NCBI RefSeq assembly: GCF_010500845.1
Contig: NZ_JAAAMI010000001.1
Coordinates: 744,001-808,000 of the forward strand
Source of the DNA: Flagellimonas sediminis
Lineage (GTDB): Bacteria > Bacteroidota > Bacteroidia > Flavobacteriales > Flavobacteriaceae
Direction of reading: 5' to 3'
Length of the DNA stretch: 64,000 nt
Every line of letters starts with the position of its first letter. Position 1 is the stretch's first letter. Shown here in pieces: positions 35,594-43,010 of the stretch. The notes beneath the pieces were generated by a model that saw nothing but the letters and a program-made list of their open reading frames with translations, had not been told where the DNA came from and did no database searches. A program made the translations under genes and the position numbers.

Positions 35594-36966
35594 TTGTTCA
35601 ATTCATTTAAAAATATTTCCAAATTACCGTATACCGCAGCTTTGTAAAGCAAGGCCTTCCATACTTCCAAAAAGGCCTTTCGATGATTGATCTCTGTAGC
35701 AACTAATTCGTGCTGTGCTTCGGCCAACTCCGTAAAATTTACCAATCCTGATGCGTATTGTGTTTTTAAAGCGGCGTATGAAAACTGTGCATTCTTATAT
35801 TGAGTAGGTAATTCCCGAGCCACGAGGATGGCCGTTTGTAATGTCGAATCTGCGGTATTTTGTTGTTGCTTTAACTCCAAACGGATCTCTTTGAATTCTT
35901 CCTCCAGGGCATCCGCCTGATACTTTAATACTTTACTTTTTGAATGGTAGCGAAACTGCTGTGTAATAGGGATGGATAGTTGAAGGCCGATGCCGTAATT
36001 AAACTGATTTATGTCAAAACCCCTGACGACGTCTTCAACAAACAGGTTGCCATTTGCATCGATTTCTACCCCGGATCCCCTGCCATTTACCGTGCCCCAT
36101 AAACTTAAAGAAGGCATTCCCCTTTTTTGTGAAGTTTTATATTGATACTGTGCCGTCTGCCATTCAGATTGTGCTAATTGCGCCTTCGGATGGTCGAATA
36201 CCGGTGTATCCATATCAAAACCGGGGAGACTTCTGAAGAAATTTTCATCTGAGAGGTCTTCCGGTAATTCGGATGCTATATATAATTGCAGCTGATTCTT
36301 CAATTCATGCAATCGTCTTTTTTGATTTAACGTCTGGATCTTTGCATTGGAGAAAGCCGATTGAAAGCGGGCCGTATCCACGCCCGCAATTAAACCGTTT
36401 TGGGCCAGGCGTACAGACTGTTCATAATTTATTTTCGAGCGCTCAAGGTTGCTTTGCAGGCTCTTTAATACCTCATTTGCCAGGAGAAAGTTCAAATACG
36501 TATCGGTAAGGTTGACTTGATGTTTAAAGGTGGTAAGATCAAGTTCGCCTGTCTTTTCCCCTACATGGCTTTTCGCGGCTTTTATGGCATTGGCCCTGCG
36601 CCCGAAAGTGAAGGCTTCCCATTTAAGCAATAAACTGGCCGCGCTGCCAAATACCATTTCACTACTGTTATCCATCGAAGGAGGTCCACTTACGGGCAAT
36701 ACAAATTCGGGATAGAACATTCCTGTCAGATTGTTGTACGTAGAATAATTGGCCTGGTATGATGCTGTAATATCGGGAATGAGTGTTTGCTCGGAGGCTC
36801 TTGCATTACTTATGGCTGCTTGTGTCCGAAGCTTAGCTGCCTGGATGGAAGGATAATTATCTTGGGCTATTTCCAACAGTTTTTTTAGCGGAATGCTTTC
36901 CTGGGCAAAACTCCCGGTCCCGAATAACAGGAGGGCCCAAAACAATCCGTTGAAATTGGTCGACAT
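35590..36966 (-). CDS. TolC-family outer-membrane efflux channel
   Basis: 458 residues from ATG 36966, which gives a clean signal peptide (FNGLFWALLLFGTGSFAQ); the ATG at 36993 would add nine polar residues. Two OEP repeats of long helices (LLEIAQDNYPSIQAAKLRTQAA; QSAFSNAKIQTLNQKRRLHELKNQL). First gene of the efflux operon tolC-pump-adaptor-SOD-DUF5916. Confidence 0.92.
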   Translation of the reverse strand: MSTNFNGLFWALLLFGTGSFAQESIPLKKLLEIAQDNYPSIQAAKLRTQAAISNARASEQTLIPDITASYQANYSTYNNLTGMFYPEFVLPVSGPPSMDNSSEMVFGSAASLLLKWEAFTFGRRANAIKAAKSHVGEKTGELDLTTFKHQVNLTDTYLNFLLANEVLKSLQSNLERSKINYEQSVRLAQNGLIAGVDTARFQSAFSNAKIQTLNQKRRLHELKNQLQLYIASELPEDLSDENFFRSLPGFDMDTPVFDHPKAQLAQSEWQTAQYQYKTSQKRGMPSLSLWGTVNGRGSGVEIDANGNLFVEDVVRGFDINQFNYGIGLQLSIPITQQFRYHSKSKVLKYQADALEEEFKEIRLELKQQQNTADSTLQTAILVARELPTQYKNAQFSYAALKTQYASGLVNFTELAEAQHELVATEINHRKAFLEVWKALLYKAAVYGNLEIFLNELNK

Positions 36967-37083
36967 TCTATATTTTGTTTTTTGGAGAAACAAATGTATA
37001 AGCCAATTCTGTAGAAATCTTGGAAGAAAAGATCGTCGGGTATTCGGATTTGAAAATTTTAGGTTTTTGGCTCCTAAGTGGCA

Positions 37084-38355
37084 TTATTCAAAAAGCACCG
37101 TAAATACATGAAATCCCTCTCGCTGGGTATAGCTTACGTCCCAGTCACTGGTCTGTGCTATTTTGTGGGCAATGGCCAGTCCCAGTCCCCAGGTGTCCGG
37201 GTTGCTGGATTGTTTATAAAAACGGTGAAACAGTTTTTCTTTTTCCAGGGCTCTTTGCTTTCCTGTGTTGGCAATGGAAAGCTTGTTTTTCATTATTGAA
37301 ATAATGACCTTCCCTTCCCGGATGTTGTGCAGGAAGGCATTTTTAAGCAGGTTTTGGACCAGTATTTCGGTAAGCATTACGTTTCCCTGAACCATCAGTT
37401 CGTCTTCTTTTTTTATGATGATATCAATGTCCTGTGCAACTTTCTGTTCTTCATAATAGGCCAGGGACCGGTTTACGATCTTATTTATATGAATTTCTTC
37501 GGTAAGGAGAAATTGTCGGTTTTCGATCTTGGACAAAAGCAACAGAGTCTTATTTAACTTTTTTAACCGTTGTGTTGATCCGATGATACTTTCTATGATG
37601 GACGCTTGCTCCAATGTAAGTTCTTCCTGGCTGATAAGGGCTTCCAAACGCGACTGGATAACGGACAAAGGTGTTTGCATTTCATGGGAAGCATTTTCAA
37701 TGAACTGCTTTTGACTGTCAAATACTTCCTTATTTTTTAGCATGAGTTCTGTAATGGCATCCCAGAGTGTCCGGAATTCATCGATTTGGGAATTGGGTAA
37801 TGCCGGCATTCGTTTATCCAGGCGATAATGCCGCAACTTCTCCAGCATGTCATAGAATGGGTTCCATATTTTTATGGATATAAAACGTTGGGACAGGTAA
37901 TAACACAGGGTCATCCCCAGAAACAGCCCTCCCAGGGTAATGGCAATGGTACCAACAATTTCTGTCACTTCCAGGTGGGGCTTTAAGATGTCCAGCCGGT
38001 AAAGGTTTCCGTGCAATTCCACATGGGCGGTGAGTTTCCGGTATTCGTCCAGTTCATCGTCCACCGGTTCGTAGACCAGGGTATCTGAATAGATTTCCTT
38101 TCCTTTTTGAAAGGTCCTTTGGTCTATGGGGTAAAAGGTGAAATCGTCCAGTGGGTTGTCTTCCGCAAAGGGTACTCGGGGATTTTCTTCCAAGTATGCC
38201 AAAAGATTCATTTTCCGGTTAAACAGTACCTCGTCCACATTTTGCAGAACATTCCAACTGAGTATCAGAAAGAACAGTACCGAAAAAACCCCAAAGAGCA
38301 GCAGGAAAAAGAACAATTGGATACGGGAGGTATAGGTAAGCAGCTTCATGTGCAC
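37084..38355 (-). CDS. sensor histidine kinase
   Basis: 423 residues (start ATG 38355; ATG 38349 also possible). Two TM helices flank a periplasmic sensor region of about 120 residues. The H box is ASHEMQTPLSVIQSRLEALI, N box LLKNAFLHNIREG, G box WGLGLAIAHKIAQ. The D/F box region is shortened. Partner is the adjacent OmpR-type regulator; the genes overlap by ten bases. By position the pair should control the efflux operon that follows after about 120 bases. Confidence 0.92.
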   Translation of the reverse strand: MHMKLLTYTSRIQLFFFLLLFGVFSVLFFLILSWNVLQNVDEVLFNRKMNLLAYLEENPRVPFAEDNPLDDFTFYPIDQRTFQKGKEIYSDTLVYEPVDDELDEYRKLTAHVELHGNLYRLDILKPHLEVTEIVGTIAITLGGLFLGMTLCYYLSQRFISIKIWNPFYDMLEKLRHYRLDKRMPALPNSQIDEFRTLWDAITELMLKNKEVFDSQKQFIENASHEMQTPLSVIQSRLEALISQEELTLEQASIIESIIGSTQRLKKLNKTLLLLSKIENRQFLLTEEIHINKIVNRSLAYYEEQKVAQDIDIIIKKEDELMVQGNVMLTEILVQNLLKNAFLHNIREGKVIISIMKNKLSIANTGKQRALEKEKLFHRFYKQSSNPDTWGLGLAIAHKIAQTSDWDVSYTQREGFHVFTVLFE

Positions 38356-39026
38356 TTGATTTGGTATCCCACCCCATAGATATTGTGGATTTCCACTTGG
38401 GCTTTGGCCTTTTTCAGTTTCCGTTTAAGGTTCCGGATCTGGGAGAACAAAAAATCGAAGCTCTGGGCCTCGTCCACATAATCGCCCCAGATATATTCGG
38501 CCAGGGCAACTTTGGTGATGACCCGTTTATGGTTGCTGACCAAGTGGGCGAGAATGGCATATTCCTTTTTGGTCAGGGAGATTGGATTTGTATCATTTAC
38601 ACTTACCAGATATTGATCTGGGTCTATGATCAGGTTGGCGAACCGGACCAGCTTATTGGTCTTAAATTGTTTTCTTCGGACAATGGCCTTGATCCGGGCA
38701 TTGAGTTCGGAGAAATAGAAAGGTTTGGTCAAATAATCATCAGCTCCCAGTTCCAATCCCTTTAACTTATCGTCCAACGAATCCCGGGCGGATAGGATGA
38801 TGACCCCATCGGTCTTGTCTTCTTTGTGGAGGATTTTCAGCAGGTCGAACCCATTGCCACCCGGCAGGTTGATGTCCAAAATGATACAGTCATATTCATA
38901 AAGGGAAATACGTTCCAGGGCGGATCGGTAACCAGAGGCCAGATCGTACTGAAACCCTTCATGGGCTGCAAATTCTTCCAAGTTGTGGAGCAATTCCGGT
39001 TCGTCCTCTACGATCAACAGTTTCAT
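38346..39026 (-). CDS. OmpR-family response regulator
   Basis: 226 residues from ATG 39026 (MKLLIVEDEPELL); the frame runs to 39092 but the extra residues are not receiver sequence. Receiver domain with phosphoacceptor Asp in DCIILDINLPGG and Lys in LTKPF; C-terminal winged helix ending HNIYGVGYQIKC. Works with the kinase downstream. Divergent from the ArsR operon, with which it shares a 120-base intergenic region. Confidence 0.94.
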   Translation of the reverse strand: MKLLIVEDEPELLHNLEEFAAHEGFQYDLASGYRSALERISLYEYDCIILDINLPGGNGFDLLKILHKEDKTDGVIILSARDSLDDKLKGLELGADDYLTKPFYFSELNARIKAIVRRKQFKTNKLVRFANLIIDPDQYLVSVNDTNPISLTKKEYAILAHLVSNHKRVITKVALAEYIWGDYVDEAQSFDFLFSQIRNLKRKLKKAKAQVEIHNIYGVGYQIKCT

Positions 39027-39099
39027 GATGGAAACAAAGTACGGGATTAATTTTGTAGAAATTCTGCCAAAGCAAGATAAACCATTATGCAAGTGAATT

Positions 39100-39131
39100 T
39101 TATTTAAGCATTTGCTTAAATAATATATTTA
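39100..39131 (+). promoter_or_regulatory. ArsR-type operator and promoter of the mercury operon
   Basis: 39100-39123 is a perfect 11-2-11 inverted repeat (TTATTTAAGCA, two bases, TGCTTAAATAA), the size and shape of ArsR/SmtB operators. It sits between a T-rich -33 region and a TATATTTA -7 box (39124-39131), 15 bases before the arsR ATG, so bound repressor would block RNA polymerase. Confidence 0.75.
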
Positions 39132-39145
39132 GCTATCTTCATGTC

Positions 39146-39520
39146 ATGAACAACATATCCTGTATACGACAACAAGCAGATGCGGAGCAGATCGGCCGCT
39201 GCAGGGAGAGCGTTGAAGAACTCGGCAGCACGTTCGCACATCTGTCCAACGGACTTGCACTGGCGGGCAACCAAGTTCGGTTGAAAATCCTGTACCTGCT
39301 CCATGAGGAGGGTAGGCTCTGTGTATGCGATCTCAGTGACATCCTTGGGATGACAGTTCCGGCGGTTTCGCAGCACCTGAGAAAACTCAAGGACCGAGGG
39401 CTTCTTGAAAGCGAAAGACGTGCACAGACCATTTTTTACTCCCTTGCGGGGGAATACGGGCAACTGTTCATGCCCTTTTTTGAAATATTGGACGAAAGGA
39501 AAACAACAAAAGCATTATGA
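39146..39520 (+). CDS. ArsR/SmtB-family metal-sensing repressor
   Basis: 124 residues. Winged helix with the alpha-3 metal motif as RLCVCDLSDILG (the two Cys of CxC), preceded by further Cys near the N-terminus (ISCIRQQ, GRCRES) which could complete a site. C-terminal wing and dimer helices are present. Expected to release the operator just upstream when it binds Hg(II), Cd(II) or As(III). Its stop overlaps the next start by four bases. Confidence 0.92.
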   Translation: MNNISCIRQQADAEQIGRCRESVEELGSTFAHLSNGLALAGNQVRLKILYLLHEEGRLCVCDLSDILGMTVPAVSQHLRKLKDRGLLESERRAQTIFYSLAGEYGQLFMPFFEILDERKTTKAL

Positions 39521-39903
39521 TCTCTTCAGATTTGACCAGGGACATCAAAGTATCCATCAAAACGGCCATGGGCCAGTTGAACTACGTGTTGGAACAGGTA
39601 GATGACGAACAGCAGGCAGGGAATATCCTGCTCCAACTGAAGGCCGTCCGGGCCATTTTGGACAAAGCCATATTTGAACTTTTGGACGATGTGTACCGAA
39701 AGGCCATGGCGGAAAAGATATCTTCCGCGCACCAAAACTGCCCTGGAAACTGTGGGGATGAGGACAACATAGAACGGTTGCGCAGGCTGTTCCCGGAGTT
39801 TTCCCTCGAAGATGTTCCACAAAAGCTCAAAGAAGCGGAAGGGGTCGAGATCCGCCTGAAAAAATATTTATCGGAAAAAAACTTGGACACCCCCCATCCC
39901 TGA
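39517..39903 (+). CDS. CsoR/FrmR-like (DUF156) protein lacking the usual metal ligands
   Basis: 128 residues. The three-helix CsoR fold is visible: IKTAMGQLNYVLEQVDDEQQAG, then ILLQLKAVRAILDKAIFELLDD. The Cys-His-Cys copper ligands of CsoR align with Ala, Asp and Ala here. A new Cys pair appears in the C-terminal part (HQNCPGNCGD). It may be a regulator with another ligand, or a metal chaperone. Coupled to arsR by a four-base overlap. Confidence 0.75.
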   Translation: MISSDLTRDIKVSIKTAMGQLNYVLEQVDDEQQAGNILLQLKAVRAILDKAIFELLDDVYRKAMAEKISSAHQNCPGNCGDEDNIERLRRLFPEFSLEDVPQKLKEAEGVEIRLKKYLSEKNLDTPHP

Positions 39904-39945
39904 GCCCTAACTTGGAGGCATTGTCCAATATAAAAAACAGAGACC

Positions 39946-40155
39946 ATGAAAAACAAGATGATAGTGCTTGTGGCAGCAGGAATGTTGACCTTGACCGGAC
40001 TTGCCCAAGGGCTTACCGCATCCGGCAATAACAGTTGTCCGCTCGAAGGAACCCCGGACTGTCCAAAAATCGGTTGCCCATTGGTGGGGACACCGGAATG
40101 TCCCTATGAAAGTGCTGCAACAGTGGAACTCCCGGCCTGCTGCAGGAAAAAGTAA
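39946..40155 (+). CDS. small secreted Cys-rich peptide of the mercury operon
   Basis: 69 residues. Signal peptide (MKNKMIVLVAAGMLTLTGLAQG) and a mature part of about 46 residues with six Cys. Two near-repeats CPLEGTPDCP and CPLVGTPECP, then ACCRKK. Probably periplasmic, likely to bind soft metals such as Hg(II). I do not recognise a named family. Confidence 0.7.
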   Translation: MKNKMIVLVAAGMLTLTGLAQGLTASGNNSCPLEGTPDCPKIGCPLVGTPECPYESAATVELPACCRKK

Positions 40156-40256
40156 GGAGTTAGGGGAGTGGGACATCCACTCCCTTTTCAATTTCTGGAC
40201 CTTAAAGGGATGGAAAATGAAAACATATTGAACATTTACCAAATAATAGAGAACAA

Positions 40257-40844
40257 ATGAAGCATGTTTTTATGGCCATGGGAACGGCCCTGTTAAGCTC
40301 ATTGTGCTGTATCACCCCCATATTGGCACTTGTTGCAGGTACGAGCGGGCTGGCCTCGAACTTTTCTTGGCTGGACCCGATGAGGCCCTATTTTGTTGGA
40401 CTGACCGTTTTGGTCCTTGGGTTTGCTTGGTACCGAAAACTAAGGCCCAAAAAGGGAGTTGATTGCAACTGCGAAACGGAAGACAAACCCAATTTTGTTC
40501 AAGGCAAAGCATTTTTGGGATTGATAACGGTTTTTGCAGGTCTGATGCTTGCCTTTCCCCTATATGCCCATATTTTTTATCCGAAGGTCGGAAAACAGAT
40601 AATCGTGGTGGACAGATCGAACATCCGAACTGTTGAGTTTTCCATAGATGGTATGATTTGTGCGGGCTGTGAGGCACATGTGGACCACGAGGTTAACAAG
40701 CTTCCCGGGATTATCTCATCGACCGCATCCTACGAAAAAGGGAACGCTAAGATCGAATTTGACGCTTCAAAGACCGATATTGATGAAATAGAAAAGGCCA
40801 TCAATGCGACCGGATATACCGTGACCGATAAAAAAGAAGAGTAA
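40257..40844 (+). CDS. merTP: mercuric transport fusion protein MerTP
   Basis: 195 residues. MerT-like N-terminus with the Cys pair in the first TM helix (LLSSLCCITPILALVAG), three TM helices, then a C-terminal MerP-like HMA domain (GMICAGCEAHVDHEVNKLPGI). It imports Hg(II) for reduction in the classic pathway. No merA is present in the window, so the reductase must be elsewhere or the operon does something else. Confidence 0.92.
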   Translation: MKHVFMAMGTALLSSLCCITPILALVAGTSGLASNFSWLDPMRPYFVGLTVLVLGFAWYRKLRPKKGVDCNCETEDKPNFVQGKAFLGLITVFAGLMLAFPLYAHIFYPKVGKQIIVVDRSNIRTVEFSIDGMICAGCEAHVDHEVNKLPGIISSTASYEKGNAKIEFDASKTDIDEIEKAINATGYTVTDKKEE

Positions 40845-40845
40845 A

Positions 40846-41052
40846 ATGGGTGTTAAACTGGAATCGACCATCACCTGTCCCCACTGTGGACACCGGAAAG
40901 AAGCGGAAATGCCGACCGAGGCCTGTCAGTTCTTCTATGAATGTGAAAACTGCAAGGCCGTATTGAAACCAAAACAAGGAGACTGCTGCGTGTACTGTAG
41001 CTACGGATCGGTAAAATGTCCGCCGGTTCAGGAGGATAGCTGTTCTTACTGA
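40846..41052 (+). CDS. GDCCVxC domain Cys-rich protein
   Basis: 68 residues with nine Cys: two CxxC zinc-ribbon-like pairs (CPHCGHRK; CENCKAV) and the family signature GDCCVYCSYGS. Often found downstream of merTP in Bacteroidota. A soft-metal-binding role in the cytosol is inferred. Two bases after the merTP stop; last gene of the operon. Confidence 0.92.
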   Translation: MGVKLESTITCPHCGHRKEAEMPTEACQFFYECENCKAVLKPKQGDCCVYCSYGSVKCPPVQEDSCSY

Positions 41053-41188
41053 TTTTAGCCTTTTTGTTGGGCTGATTTCTTTTTTGTGGCAAAAAACCGA
41101 TGCTTATTATTGTTTAAGGCCGGCCACTTCCCACTTGGTCAAATTCTTTTGGCATAGAAAAAACTGAAAAGCTTTTGAAGAAGAACCC

Positions 41189-41419
41189 TTATTTGATACC
41201 CTTGAAAAAATCTTCAAGGCTAACATCATGAATTTTGAGAATCATGATCAGGGTATTGATGGTAAAGTTCTCACCTGTCTCCATACGCCAATAGTTCTTC
41301 CGTGGAAGGCCATTCTCTACAGCAAATGCTTCATAACTGGTGTATCCGCTTTTGATTCTAAGCTCTTTGATACGGTCAGCAATGGCTTTTCTCTCCTCTA
41401 TATAATTGGCTTTCTGCAT
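41189..41419 (-). CDS. small XRE-family DNA-binding protein
   Basis: 76 residues from ATG 41419. Helix-turn-helix of the Cro/CI type: DRIKELRIKSGYTSYEAFAVENGLPRKNYWRMETGENFTINTLIMILKIHDVSLEDFFK. Divergent from the next gene. It may control that gene or element functions. Confidence 0.85.
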   Translation of the reverse strand: MQKANYIEERKAIADRIKELRIKSGYTSYEAFAVENGLPRKNYWRMETGENFTINTLIMILKIHDVSLEDFFKGIK

Positions 41420-41481
41420 GGGCGGAAAGTTGCAGAAAACGGCGGACACATATTACGTCATATATAGCGTGAAATTTTCAT

Positions 41482-41489
41482 TATCTTTG
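41482..41489 (+). promoter_or_regulatory. candidate -7 promoter box
   Basis: TATCTTTG fits TAnnTTTG, 40 bases before the ATG at 41529. The -33 part is not clear. Confidence 0.4.
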
Positions 41490-41528
41490 TTGCTGGTTTA
41501 TAGCCTTATAAAGACATATAAAAAAGTA

Positions 41529-41807
41529 ATGCCATTTCAGCCATCAGATGATTTTATAAAATATTTGTTTTGTTCCAATATGGAAGCCAAAGACCTTTTT
41601 CAAGTTTCGATGGAAACTTTGATTGAGTCCGAAAACTTAGATTTCATGGTCTTCAAAGTAGTGGACGGTAAAGTTAAAAACCTATCCGGTTACGATGAAT
41701 GGTCCGAGATCATAGAAATAGACGAGACAACCTTTAAGAAACTACATTTAAACCTTTGCCAAAAAATGGGAAGGATCGTACGGAAGAATTTTGTGGATAA
41801 TCCCTAA
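41529..41807 (+). CDS. hypothetical protein
   Basis: 92 residues from ATG 41529. Mixed alpha/beta, acidic in the middle (DEWSEIIEIDETTFKKL). No signal, no membrane segment, no family recognised. It may be regulated by the divergent XRE protein. Confidence 0.6.
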   Translation: MPFQPSDDFIKYLFCSNMEAKDLFQVSMETLIESENLDFMVFKVVDGKVKNLSGYDEWSEIIEIDETTFKKLHLNLCQKMGRIVRKNFVDNP

Positions 41808-41952
41808 GCTTTTTAATCTTAATGGTTGTTCAGTTTGTTTGAACTTTATCATTTATGAGAAGGCACCCTATTTAGGCCATTTTTGATATATTCATAATCC
41901 AAATATGATGTTGTGTGATACCCTTTTTATTTCACTGGTCTATGATATGGGT

Positions 41953-41998
41953 TGCAGCACCCTGCGGGTGCTCTTTTGTGGAAAGGGAGAGAAAAGAA
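41953..41998 (+). repeat. terminator-like repeat, copy 2 (inverted copy at 25759-25804)
   Basis: GC-rich hairpin GCACCCTGCGGGTGC followed by TCTTTTGTGGAAAGG. It could end transcription of the gene at 41529-41807 on the + strand. It is the reverse complement of the copy at 25759-25804. Confidence 0.6.
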
Positions 41999-42075
41999 AA
42001 TCAAGGCTCAATCAAGGCAAAAGGATTGCCAAACACTAGAAAAATCCGTAAATTGCCATATAGAAATCAAAGGAT

Positions 42076-42321
42076 TTGGAAAAACAGAAACTCAATAAGA
42101 ATCATTTGAACCCTGCTACCTTTTGGGATGTGGATCCGAACCTTTTGGATACTGAAAAAGATAAGGATTTTATCATAGTAAGGATACTCGAACGCGGTAC
42201 TGACATGGAAATCGGGCTTATTGAATCGACATATTCGCAAAGCGAGATCGTTTCGACATTGGAAAAGACCAAGGGAGTATCGAAAAAGACCCTTAATTTT
42301 TATAAAACGGTATCCATTTGA
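42076..42321 (+). CDS. AbiE-type antitoxin-like protein, second copy
   Basis: 81 residues with a TTG start at 42076, since an in-frame stop lies at 42061 and no ATG is available. Contains FWDVDPNLLDTEKDKDFIIVRILERG, a shorter relative of the protein at 25868. Stop overlaps the toxin start by four bases. Together with the next gene a second AbiE-type pair. Confidence 0.7.
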   Translation: MEKQKLNKNHLNPATFWDVDPNLLDTEKDKDFIIVRILERGTDMEIGLIESTYSQSEIVSTLEKTKGVSKKTLNFYKTVSI

Positions 42322-42986
42322 AAGCGGTAGAGGAGGGACAAAGAAAGCTGCTCTCGGAATTGATGGGACTGGATTTCCTGTCCGATCATTATCTTGCTGG
42401 GGGGACCAACCTTGCCCTTCGCTTCGGCCACCGTCACTCCATCGATCTTGACCTGTTCAGCGAGAGGGATTTTGACATTTCCCATTCCAACAGGATCAAC
42501 TCAAAGTTGAAGGATTGGTTCGGCTCCCGATTCACCAGTGTCTCTGTTACAGAGGTCGGGGTGTTCGGCTCCATAGATGGCATAAAGACCGATTTTGTCA
42601 ACTACCCCCATCCCTTGCTCCGACCTTTGGAGAATTTTGAAGGTGCTAGGCTGGCCAGCATCCTTGACGTTACCGCAATGAAGATAAATGCAGTCGTTGG
42701 CCGGGGTACCCAAAAGGATTTTTTCGACCTGCATGAACTTCTCAAGCATTTTACGCTGAAGGAAATGTTTTCGGCCTACAAGGAAAAGTACAGGATGGAC
42801 AACACGGCGATGGCGGAGCGGTCCCTTATGTACTTTGAAGATGCCCATGATATGCACAATAGGGACAATAAAGTTGTCATCCTCAATGGGACGATCTGGG
42901 AAGAGGTGAAGCGGGACATTGCGAACGCCTATCAACAAATGCGAAATGAAAGGGGCAAGAACAAGGGACAGGGTCTTTCGTTGTAG
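42318..42986 (+). CDS. AbiEii/AbiGii-family nucleotidyltransferase toxin, second copy
   Basis: 222 residues, TTG start. Nucleotidyltransferase motif YLAGGTNLALRFGHRHSIDLDLFSERD. Shorter than the first copy (267) and only distantly similar, so not a recent duplication. Product is a growth-blocking toxin by family. Confidence 0.85.
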   Translation: MKAVEEGQRKLLSELMGLDFLSDHYLAGGTNLALRFGHRHSIDLDLFSERDFDISHSNRINSKLKDWFGSRFTSVSVTEVGVFGSIDGIKTDFVNYPHPLLRPLENFEGARLASILDVTAMKINAVVGRGTQKDFFDLHELLKHFTLKEMFSAYKEKYRMDNTAMAERSLMYFEDAHDMHNRDNKVVILNGTIWEEVKRDIANAYQQMRNERGKNKGQGLSL

Positions 42987-43010
42987 GGTTTTGTACTTCC
43001 CAGATAGTTT

